From Candidatus Nitrosopumilus sp. (GTDB lineage Archaea; Thermoproteota; Nitrososphaeria; Nitrososphaerales; Nitrosopumilaceae): a DNA stretch of 64,000 bases. Position numbers and translations under genes: made by a program. Below are positions 9,962 through 18,733 of this stretch, piece after piece (within the stretch, counting starts at the first letter, position 1; each line of letters begins with the position of its first letter). Location of the stretch: assembly GCA_016125975.1 (NCBI GenBank), contig JAEFCZ010000003.1, positions 17,052 to 81,051 of the forward strand. The letters run 5' to 3'. Below the pieces are notes generated by a model. It was not told where the DNA came from. It searched no databases and worked only from the letters and a program-made list of their open reading frames with translations.

Positions 9962-11885
9962 AATTTTGGATATCTGCTTCGCCTCTACTAACATCTTTTA
10001 CCTGACTCTTCCCAGCAGGCATTACTCGAACAAATTCATCTATACTAATCTTTTTTGTAATTTCTTCGTGAATCTTTGAGAATTCGATCCTAATCTTTTT
10101 TGCTGCATCTACCATCTCTATCCCCTGAGGCTCAATTATGGCATAACAAATTGACTTTTTCTTAATTGGTTCGGGAGGTCCACAGGTTAATGCATAACCA
10201 TCTTCTTGTGGAATTATTCCAACAGCTAATTTGAGATTTCCACTTTTAATGAAATTCCTTTTTCCTTCAATTGTAAAGGAACCCTTTGGAAGGAATTCTC
10301 CACTGGGAGCAGACTTTTTCACTTGTTCAGGGTTTACCCAATATGCACTAACGCCATACATTCCTTCTCTCCAAGCTCGACTAAAACAAACCGTAGCATG
10401 TGCAACTTCATTCATACTAGTATCTGGTGCATTTTGTGCATCTTTAATAATAAAAAATGGAGAACCAAAAATATCTCCATGAAATATTTTATCATTTTTT
10501 CCCAAATGTTTTCTTACAACAGCAGAATTTGATGCAGCATCTCTACCGCCAATTACTAAAAATTCATCAGATGTATAGAACCATCTGTATCTTTCATACC
10601 AATTCTTTTTTCTAATTTCTGAAACTATGATTGAATCTTTTTCTGATTCTGTTTTATTTTGTAATTTCTCTAATTTTTTCAAAGTTTTTTCTTTGATAGC
10701 TTCAATTGAACTTACTGCACCTGATTGTTTTTTTGCTTCATTAAATAATGTGGATGCAATTGATTGAAGTGAAGCTTTTGTGTTTATCTTTATTTTTTCA
10801 TCTTGAATAACAATTAATGGAATTCCTTTTTCACTAATTAATTTCACATTATTACTTGATAGAATCTCTTGTGCAGCAGTTTCTTCAATTGATATTATTC
10901 CTTTTGAGACCATCTCAAAGAGAGAATTTGCAACATTTGTGATGTTTTTTGATCTCTCTTTTACTGTTTGAATTGCCTTTTCTTGCTCAGAAATTTGAGT
11001 TTCTAATTCTTTTATCTTCTTATCTGACCCACTTGACTGGATAGATTTTCCTTTCTCTACAATATTTTGTGTAAAAATGGTATCAAGTCCTTCTATGAAG
11101 CTGTTTACTTTAGTAATCTCTCCATCTACCTTTCCAAGTTGGATAGGAAAAACCTCTGTTTTCTCATTTCTAACAATTATAGGATCATGATTTTCTGAAA
11201 CAATATCTGAAACAACTTTCTTTGTAGTCTCAAAGAGTTTTCTTATTTCATCAGCAGTCAGAAGATTTCCAATCTTTTTTGGATCAACATTTGCGATTTC
11301 AAAAATACCTTCAGCATATTTTTTTGGTAATCCTAATGTTCGTCCAAACCACTTTGCTGCAATTAAATCAGTTATTTTTATTTCATCAAAGTCAGATTCT
11401 GATAAATTAAAAATATCTAATCCACTCTGTGGAGGTTGTATGTATTCTAATCCTACACTTAACTTTCTGTGTCTTACATCAATTGAATGCTGTAATGCAA
11501 GAATCTTCATCTCGTTGTTACAAAGTAAAATATTTCCATCGCCAAAAAACTCTCCAACTAAGACAAATTCCTTTCCAAATCCTTCAAAAGTAAAATATGC
11601 AATTCTTTCTGCACCAATTTGTTCAATCTTTTTTAATTTTAATCTGAGAAGATCACTTCGTAATCGTTTGAGTAGCTTGTTTGGTTCTACTTGATCAATT
11701 TTTACTTCAGTTAACCAAACTCCTGAAGTAGAGATCATCATGAAAAGATCACTTTTCTCAGTATGATGTAACTTGAAGAGTATGCTATCTTTTGTTATTC
11801 CATAGATATTACTAACATAGTAGTCTTCAACCTGTTTTGAAATCTTGTCTACCAAGTATCGTAATTCTATTCCAGATAATGCCAT
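9936..11885 (-). CDS. NFACT (Rqc2/RqcH/NEMF-like) protein
   Basis: N-terminal NFACT-N, coiled coil, and RWFYTSDEFLVIGGRDAASN NFACT-R motif. Confidence 0.9.
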   Translation of the reverse strand: MALSGIELRYLVDKISKQVEDYYVSNIYGITKDSILFKLHHTEKSDLFMMISTSGVWLTEVKIDQVEPNKLLKRLRSDLLRLKLKKIEQIGAERIAYFTFEGFGKEFVLVGEFFGDGNILLCNNEMKILALQHSIDVRHRKLSVGLEYIQPPQSGLDIFNLSESDFDEIKITDLIAAKWFGRTLGLPKKYAEGIFEIANVDPKKIGNLLTADEIRKLFETTKKVVSDIVSENHDPIIVRNEKTEVFPIQLGKVDGEITKVNSFIEGLDTIFTQNIVEKGKSIQSSGSDKKIKELETQISEQEKAIQTVKERSKNITNVANSLFEMVSKGIISIEETAAQEILSSNNVKLISEKGIPLIVIQDEKIKINTKASLQSIASTLFNEAKKQSGAVSSIEAIKEKTLKKLEKLQNKTESEKDSIIVSEIRKKNWYERYRWFYTSDEFLVIGGRDAASNSAVVRKHLGKNDKIFHGDIFGSPFFIIKDAQNAPDTSMNEVAHATVCFSRAWREGMYGVSAYWVNPEQVKKSAPSGEFLPKGSFTIEGKRNFIKSGNLKLAVGIIPQEDGYALTCGPPEPIKKKSICYAIIEPQGIEMVDAAKKIRIEFSKIHEEITKKISIDEFVRVMPAGKSQVKDVSRGEADIQNFIDTEFEE

Positions 11886-11988
11886 GCCTATCGTATTTTA
11901 CATCTAAAATTATACCCTTGCTATGACATGCTCAAATTTTGACCAAAGATATTAAACATGGTTTGCTTGAGACACGCTAGAAATTTAA

Positions 11989-12465
11989 TTGGCAAAATTC
12001 AAAAAGAAAAAATCAAAACCTACACCTGAGCCTGAAGATTCTAAGAAAGAGTCTACTCAAGAAGAGCCGGTTGATGTTCCTGAAACAGAAAAATCTGAAT
12101 CTACCCCAGAGCCATCCAAAGAGCCTTCAATTAGTGAGGCTGAGAAAAGTGAGAAAGATAAAAAATTAAATAAATTATTTTGGTTACGTGTCGCACTTGC
12201 AGTTATTGCAGGTACTGCAGCTACTTTCATCTTTGAAGATATTGAAGGAGAAGATAGAAGATGGGCATCTATTGCATTTATGATTATAGTGTTTTTTGGA
12301 ACAATAATTGTTGCAAAGGGAATGAAGATGCAGCTACCATCATCAGACAGAAAGAAAGTTGTTACACAAGCAATTGGTAGTTATGTTTTCTTGTATCTGT
12401 TTACGTGGATTGTAACTTATACACTAGTTCATTCTGGAAGTGTTTCTACTGGAATTAACATCTAA
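11989..12465 (+). CDS. Membrane protein with charged, P/E/K-rich N-terminal region
   Basis: Low-complexity PEPEDSKKES... followed by three hydrophobic helices; TTG start. Confidence 0.55.
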   Translation: MAKFKKKKSKPTPEPEDSKKESTQEEPVDVPETEKSESTPEPSKEPSISEAEKSEKDKKLNKLFWLRVALAVIAGTAATFIFEDIEGEDRRWASIAFMIIVFFGTIIVAKGMKMQLPSSDRKKVVTQAIGSYVFLYLFTWIVTYTLVHSGSVSTGINI

Positions 12466-12491
12466 AAGATTAATTCTACAAGAGATGATGT

Positions 12492-13085
12492 ATGATGTGG
12501 AACTATAAAACCCCTGGCATTCCAGATGAAGAATTTGAAAGAACAGAAAAAGTTCCTATCACTAAAGAAGAAGTTAGAACTATACAAATAAGCAAAGCAA
12601 GACTAAAACCTGGACAAACTGTTTATGATATTGGTTGTGGCAGCGGTTCAATTTCAGTAGAAGCAGCAATTCAAGTTGAATCATCTGGAAAAATTTTAGC
12701 AATTGATTATGATCAAAATGCAGTTGACTTGACAAAAAAGAATTTAACAAAATTTAATCTCTCAAATGTTTCTGTAATACTTGGAAATGCTAAAGAAAAA
12801 ATTTTAGAACTTGAAGAAGCTGATGCGATATTTATTGGAGGTACAGGAGGTGACACCAAAGAAATTGTTGAATTATCAGAAAAGAAACTAAAATCTGGGG
12901 GACGAATTGTAATTGGAATTATACTTATTGAGACACTTTATTCTGTATTGCAAGTTTTAGAAAAACTACAGTTCAATACAGTAGATATCACTCAGGTGAC
13001 TATATCTAAGAGCAGAAAAACCACTACTGGAACTATGATGCTGGCACGAAATCCTGTTACTATTATTTCTGCAACCAAAGCCTAA
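12492..13085 (+). CDS. cbiT: Cobalt-precorrin-6B C15-methyltransferase (decarboxylating)
   Basis: GIPDEEF...T..EVR, YDIGCGSGSISVEAA, FIGGTGG. Confidence 0.88.
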   Translation: MMWNYKTPGIPDEEFERTEKVPITKEEVRTIQISKARLKPGQTVYDIGCGSGSISVEAAIQVESSGKILAIDYDQNAVDLTKKNLTKFNLSNVSVILGNAKEKILELEEADAIFIGGTGGDTKEIVELSEKKLKSGGRIVIGIILIETLYSVLQVLEKLQFNTVDITQVTISKSRKTTTGTMMLARNPVTIISATKA

Positions 13086-13120
13086 TCTAGCTTTTAATTG
13101 GGAGAAAATTCACTCCTTTC

Positions 13121-13843
13121 ATGCCTGGATTAATAGGAATTGGTGTAGGTCCTGGAGATCCTGAACTACTCACAGTCAAGGCTGTAAAAGCAATTCAAAA
13201 TGCCGATATTATTATGTGCCCTGCATCAAAAGAAGATAGACCTAGTATTGCATTGTCTGTAGTTGATACTATTATTGACAAGTCAAAGAATCAAGAAATT
13301 ATAAAACTAATCTTTCCAATGACTAAAGACAAAGACATTCTTGAAGAAACTTGGAAAAGAAACGCAAAGATTATGGCAGAAACTGTTTTGTCTGGAAAAA
13401 ATGTTGTTTATCTAACAGTAGGTGATCCATTTCTTTATAGTACTTGGATATACATGCACAAAGATCTTACTGAGAAATATCCTGAGATGAATATTGGTGT
13501 CATTCCTGGAATTGTTTCAATGTTTACATTTGCATCAAAGGTAGGTGTTAGCATTGCAGAAGGTGCAGAAAAAGTTGCAATTATTCCATCTTGTTATGAT
13601 CTAAGCAGTGTTAAAGAGATCGCAAAAAATTCTGAATCTATGATATTTCTTAAAGATGGTAGATATTTTGATCAAGTAATTGATGTTCTAAAAGAATCAG
13701 GATTTCCAGATGACTCTATTTTTGCAATTGGACAAGACTTGGGAACAGAAAATGAAATAATTAGAAAGATGACTCTGGGTGAAGTAAATGATGATACATT
13801 AACTACAAAATATTTCTCAATTTTGGTGGTAAAACGTGTCTGA
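13121..13843 (+). CDS. cbiL: Cobalt-precorrin-2 C20-methyltransferase
   Basis: GIGVGPGDPELLTVKAV, GDPFLYSTW, VIPGI. Confidence 0.9.
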   Translation: MPGLIGIGVGPGDPELLTVKAVKAIQNADIIMCPASKEDRPSIALSVVDTIIDKSKNQEIIKLIFPMTKDKDILEETWKRNAKIMAETVLSGKNVVYLTVGDPFLYSTWIYMHKDLTEKYPEMNIGVIPGIVSMFTFASKVGVSIAEGAEKVAIIPSCYDLSSVKEIAKNSESMIFLKDGRYFDQVIDVLKESGFPDDSIFAIGQDLGTENEIIRKMTLGEVNDDTLTTKYFSILVVKRV

Positions 13844-14606
13844 TGTATTTTTTGTTGGTTGTGGACCAGGTGATCCTGAACTAATTACAATTAAAGCTAA
13901 AAAACTAATTCAAAAGGCAGATGTTGTAGTTTATTCTGGCTCTTTGATTCCTGAACCAATTTTGAAATTATGTAAAAAAGGAAAATTATATGATGCAGCT
14001 GGAATGGTTAGAGAAGAAATTTTTGATGTGTTGTACAAAAATGCAAAAAAAGACAAACTTGTTGTAAGATTACATGATGGCGATCCATCAATCTATGGAG
14101 CAATCAAAGAACAAATTGATAATCTTGCCAAAAAGGGGATAAACTCTACAGTTGTGCCTGGAATTACTGCATTTTTAGCCTCAGCTGCTGCTCTGGGAAC
14201 ACAATTAACACTTCCAGGAGTCACTCAAACAATTATCGTTACTAGAGTAGAATCTAGAACCAAAGTACCAAAGAGAGAGAAAATTTCAGAACTTGCAAAA
14301 CATAAAGCAACTTTGATCTTTTATCTTAGCGTTCACTTAATTTCAAATCTAGTAAAAGAAGCAATTGCAGGTGGATACAAAAAAACAACTCCTGTAGCTG
14401 TAGTGTATAGAGCAAGTTGGAAAGATCAAAAAATTATCAAGGGAACACTTAGTGATATTGCAAAAAAACTTAAAGAAGAAAAAATTACTAGAACTGCAAT
14501 TGTTATAATTAGTGATGTAATTGATCCTAAAACATACGAGTATTCTAAATTATATGATAAAAAATTCAGTCATGGTTATAGAAAAGCTAAAAAGGCAAAA
14601 AATTAA
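13836..14606 (+). CDS. cbiF: Cobalt-precorrin-4 C11-methyltransferase
   Basis: FVGCGPGDPELITIKA, VVYSGSLIPEPIL, RLHDGDPSIYGA. Confidence 0.92.
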   Translation: MSDVFFVGCGPGDPELITIKAKKLIQKADVVVYSGSLIPEPILKLCKKGKLYDAAGMVREEIFDVLYKNAKKDKLVVRLHDGDPSIYGAIKEQIDNLAKKGINSTVVPGITAFLASAAALGTQLTLPGVTQTIIVTRVESRTKVPKREKISELAKHKATLIFYLSVHLISNLVKEAIAGGYKKTTPVAVVYRASWKDQKIIKGTLSDIAKKLKEEKITRTAIVIISDVIDPKTYEYSKLYDKKFSHGYRKAKKAKN

Positions 14607-15342
14607 CTTTATTTTTTATTCCTATCTTTGATAATTTAGCTTGAAACTTTTTTGTATTTCCAGTGGTAAAAATTTTCAAAGAATTTCTTTTTGATTGGTT
14701 ATTTTTTAGTTTTGATAGAATTTTTTTTGTTACAATACTTCCAGGATCAATGAATTGTATTTTAGGAAATTCTTTTTCCAAATATTTTCTTAGAAATGGT
14801 AAATGTGTACTAGAAAGTGTAACTACATCAATTGAATTTTGATTTAACAATTGTAATTCTTTTTTAATAATTTGTTTGCAGTATTTTTTGTGTGTAAGAA
14901 ACTTTCCAGATTCTACTAATTCTACAAGATTTGAACCATTAATTTTAAAAATTTTAAAAGATTTTGAAACATTTTTTTCAATATATTTCGATAACCCTTT
15001 ACTCTTTATTGCAGACTCTGTTGCCAAAATTCCAATTTGTTTTGACTCTGTTAGTTTTTTTGCTTGTTTTAGTGGTGGTTTAACATCAAAGATTCTCTTT
15101 GTAGATAGATTTAGCATGAGGCTAGGCGTATTTGATGCTACAACTATGAAATCAGGTGAAAATTTCTCTAATAGGGCAATTGATTTGTTCATGATTCTCT
15201 GTAATTGAGCCTGAGATTTTTTGCCATAAGGGAAATTTTGACTGTCGGCAAAATAGATGATTTCAGATTTGAATGTTTTTTGCATCTCTTGAATTATTGA
15301 TAGTGAGCCTAATCCTGAATCAAACACTGCAATTTTAGCCAC
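14587..15342 (-). CDS. Glutamate/aspartate racemase-family protein with Ser in place of both catalytic Cys
   Basis: FDSGLGSLS, YFADSQNFPYGKKS fold motifs; VVASNTPS and TLSSTHLP where VACNTxS and GCTHYP are expected. Confidence 0.8.
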   Translation of the reverse strand: MAKIAVFDSGLGSLSIIQEMQKTFKSEIIYFADSQNFPYGKKSQAQLQRIMNKSIALLEKFSPDFIVVASNTPSLMLNLSTKRIFDVKPPLKQAKKLTESKQIGILATESAIKSKGLSKYIEKNVSKSFKIFKINGSNLVELVESGKFLTHKKYCKQIIKKELQLLNQNSIDVVTLSSTHLPFLRKYLEKEFPKIQFIDPGSIVTKKILSKLKNNQSKRNSLKIFTTGNTKKFQAKLSKIGIKNKVNFLPF

Positions 15343-15447
15343 AACATTACAAAATGAATCTCAGAATAATAGTTTGTTAGCTAATTTTACCCAAAAACTG
15401 ATCTAAATTTACACTTGGCATTAAGACTGAATTTCTAAATCCAAATC

Positions 15448-16098
15448 ATGCCAAACTTCGACAAGACTTGGGCTCGACAAGAGACCCAAAGCGTAACTGG
15501 CAAACTCCGAGAAGCAGTAAAGCCTCAAGGTGCATTAAAACCACGAATTCAAACTGCAGTAAACAAACTACAAGTCCAAATCTCAAAAATGGACTCTATG
15601 TTAGGTAAACTGCACGAAAGAGATGCGCAACTCTTTCAGAGAGTCGTGACTGCAATGCAGCAACATGATACTAGCACAAGTAGAGTTTTGTCTAACGAAT
15701 TAGCTGAAATTCGTAAAGTTACAAAGATGCTCGGCAACGCAAGAATGTCATTAGAACAAGTCCAACTGAGACTCACAACTATTCATGATCTTGGTGATGC
15801 TATGGTAGCAATTGGACCAGCAATGTCTACAATGAAGGGATTGAAGTCATCGCTAGGAAGATTCATGCCAGAAGCTGATTCAGAATTGAATACCATGACT
15901 CAGACACTTAATGGACTAATGATGGATTCACTTGCAGGAGACTCATTTAACATGGAGTCAGATGTTTCTAGTGAAGAAACAGAAAAGATCCTACAAGAAG
16001 CATCTGCAGTAGCTGAGCAACAGATTGGAGATAAATTCCCATCTGTACCCTCTTCAACTGGACTTTCGTCTCAATCCTCTACTTCTACCTTTGAGTAG
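15448..16098 (+). CDS. CdvB-like (ESCRT-III/Snf7 family) protein
   Basis: Snf7-like helical region: LRE.V.P.GALKPRIQTAVNKLQVQISKMDSMLGKLHERDAQLFQRVV...LAEIRKVTKML; no C-terminal wH domain. Confidence 0.85.
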   Translation: MPNFDKTWARQETQSVTGKLREAVKPQGALKPRIQTAVNKLQVQISKMDSMLGKLHERDAQLFQRVVTAMQQHDTSTSRVLSNELAEIRKVTKMLGNARMSLEQVQLRLTTIHDLGDAMVAIGPAMSTMKGLKSSLGRFMPEADSELNTMTQTLNGLMMDSLAGDSFNMESDVSSEETEKILQEASAVAEQQIGDKFPSVPSSTGLSSQSSTSTFE

Positions 16099-16150
16099 TT
16101 AGAAAAAGACGTAAGTTACTCTTTTTATTTTATAACAATCCATGAATATA

Positions 16151-16435
16151 TTATTCAAAATTTTGACTAGAATTAATAGAATTATCAGGTGAAACTAGAT
16201 TGCCCCAAACACTAGGACTAGGTATGTGAAGAAGATGTTTTCGTTCTACATCTTGTGGCCATGAATACAAATTATTTCCATTAGAATCAAAAACAGAAAC
16301 ATAAAATCCATATGTATTAGATCTAGATGAAATAACTGTACTAACAGGAGAATGTGATGGTGCTCCAGATTGTGGAGTAGGTCTTAATGCTAGACTTGAA
16401 GACACAGCAGTAGACGTTAGTACTGCCTGGTTCAG
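16151..16435 (-). pseudogene. 3' gene fragment (secreted/pilin- or surface-like)
   Basis: Open minus frame ...AVLTSTAVSSSLALRPTPQSGAPSHSPVSTVISSRSNTYGFYVSVFDSNGNNLYSWPQD...; no proper 5' end, stop at the junction. Confidence 0.4.
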
Positions 16436-16641
16436 ATGGTGTTAATCCAATAGTAACAGTAACACAAACATTCCAAAAAACGGATGCTGGTTCTGTAGGA
16501 CTTGAAAGTGCTGGTCTATTTGATGCATCATCTGGTGGTAATCTATTTGCAGTTCAAGACTTTGGTGGAACAGTAACTCTCAACCAGAATGAATCCATTC
16601 AAGTTGACTGGGACATAACCTTAGCAGCACCTTTCACATAG
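16414..16641 (+). pseudogene. 3' fragment of a viral structural/tail-like protein
   Basis: TLVLPGSDGVNPIVTVTQTFQKTDAGSVGLESAGLFDASSGGNLFAVQDFGGTVTLNQNESIQVDWDITLAAPFT*; no start codon or N-terminus. Confidence 0.45.
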
Positions 16642-16851
16642 ACTGCTATCCTTTTTTTCTTTTTTCTTTATACTTGCCAATTTTCATTGATCATTTTTTT
16701 AATTAACAAAGCATGGAGCAATATAATCAAAAATTATTCTAATAGGCGTAAATTTTTTAAGATTGATAGTATCTGACAAGAAATTGATTCAAAATAGATT
16801 CATATTAAAAATCAAGATTTAATATCTATCAATTTTTGTGATTGAATAGGT

Positions 16852-18018
16852 ATGTTAGAACAAAGAATTAGTGAAAATAATCAAATCTCTATAATAATTC
16901 CTACCTACAATGAATCTGAAAATATTATCAAGATTTTACGTTCTATTGGAGAAATCTTACCAAAAAGTATACAGACACAAGCAATTGTAGTGGATGATAA
17001 TTCTCCTGATGGAACAGGAAAACTAGTAGAAGATTATCTAAAAAATGTTAAAAAAATAGCAGACTATACTATAGAAATTATACATAGAAAGACAAAAGAT
17101 GGTCTTGGTTCTGCAATTCTTAATGGAATTCAACAAGCAAAAGGAGACACAATTGTGGTTATGGATAGTGATTTTTCCCATCCGCCACAAATTCTTCCAA
17201 AATTAATTGAATCAATAAAAAAATACCAATATGATATTGCTATAGCATCACGTTATATCAAAGGCGGAAAAATTCAAGGTTGGTCAATAAAAAGAAAAAC
17301 CATGAGCAAATTTGCAACTCTAATTGTAAAAAAAGGATTGGGTATAGATACAAAAGATCCAATGTCAGGATTTTTTGCATTTAAACGAAATATCATAAAA
17401 GGATTAAACATTGATGCAATAGGATACAAATTTCTTTTAGAACTTCTAGTTAAAACAAAAGATGTTAACATAAAAGAAATTCCATATACTTTTCAAGATA
17501 GAGAACTAGGCTCTAGTAAATTAAGTATTAAGACTATTTTTGATTACTATAGATCAGTTTGGAAATTATATCGATATGGAAAACCATTAGAAAAACACGA
17601 AAAACGTTCATCTGTAAAATTTTTGTCAAAAGCAGCTAGGTTCTATACCGTAGGTGCATCTGGATTTATTGTAAACTATTTAATTTCATTATTATTTACT
17701 GGTGGAATTTCTGATTTGTGGTATCTACATGCAAACGTTATTGGAATAATTGCATCAATAACTACTAACTTTATTCTAAATAAGACTTGGACATTTAGCG
17801 ATAGAGACTTCAAAATAAAAAAGACAATTTCCCAATATGGAAAATTTGCAATGTTTAGTTCTTTAGGTGCGTTAGTACAATTAGGAATGGTCTATTTACT
17901 TGTAGATAATAATGATGTATCATATCCTCTTGCCTTAATTCTGGCAGTAATGACTGCAGCATTTGGAAATTTCATCTTAAACAAGAAATGGACTTTTAAA
18001 GAAAAACTACTTACTTAG
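16852..18018 (+). CDS. GT2 dolichol-phosphate-mannose-synthase-like glycosyltransferase fused to GtrA-like membrane domain
   Basis: IIIPTYNES, VVDDNSPDGT, DSDFSHPP; C-terminal FYTVGASGFIVNYLI...NFILNKTWTF. Confidence 0.9.
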   Translation: MLEQRISENNQISIIIPTYNESENIIKILRSIGEILPKSIQTQAIVVDDNSPDGTGKLVEDYLKNVKKIADYTIEIIHRKTKDGLGSAILNGIQQAKGDTIVVMDSDFSHPPQILPKLIESIKKYQYDIAIASRYIKGGKIQGWSIKRKTMSKFATLIVKKGLGIDTKDPMSGFFAFKRNIIKGLNIDAIGYKFLLELLVKTKDVNIKEIPYTFQDRELGSSKLSIKTIFDYYRSVWKLYRYGKPLEKHEKRSSVKFLSKAARFYTVGASGFIVNYLISLLFTGGISDLWYLHANVIGIIASITTNFILNKTWTFSDRDFKIKKTISQYGKFAMFSSLGALVQLGMVYLLVDNNDVSYPLALILAVMTAAFGNFILNKKWTFKEKLLT

Positions 18019-18733
18019 TTTAATTAAAATTAAAATAATTATATTTTTTAATTTGTAGTATTCTTAACCTGTTTTTAATTATACTTGATTGTAATTTTAA
18101 AAATTACGTACATCTTACTATCACAAATAAACTAAATTAGTAAATATCATAATAAAATATCATAATTTCTGTTAAATCATATAGTCACAAGAATTTTTAA
18201 AAACATACACAAAACCAACATTTACTTTACAACTCATTTCTAATTTGTAACAAAAATATTTTTAATAATCATTTAACAATTTCATTAAAATTATATTTCA
18301 AATATCATTATTTTATATTTCTGTATTCTTTATCATTAAAAAAATATTTTGATAAAAAAACTATTTTAATAATTTAAAATTTTTGTTAACACAAATTAGA
18401 TGTTAGTTATAAAATATTAAATTATATTTTAAAAAACTGTTTGTAAAACTAAATCATAGTAATTTCTAGAATTTTTTAAAAACTCTTTAATCAACTAATT
18501 TAAAATATTTTTTTTAAATTTTTTTGAAAAATCAAAAATGCCAATACGGTATCATAGATTGTCCTATTTACCAATATGGTATTAGATCTGATGAGTAATT
18601 TCCCCGTTTCTTAATGCTTATTTTTTTTAAATTTATGCATGGTATTTCATCTGAATTATTTCAAAAATATTTGTCCTATTGTAAAATCTCTCATAAATTA
18701 TGATGATCATAATCTTACAAAATATTCTGGAGG
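18019..18733 (+). other. Long, extremely AT-rich non-coding spacer
   Basis: About 700 bp with no ORF of note; contains CCAATACGGTAT/CCAATATGGTAT and two TTGTCCTATT copies near its 3' end. Confidence 0.6.

Noticed and set aside
18540-18590. CCAATAyGGTAT repeats as a replication origin box (ORB)
   Set aside because: Only two short copies, no G-rich ORB-like sequence and no orc1/cdc6 gene nearby
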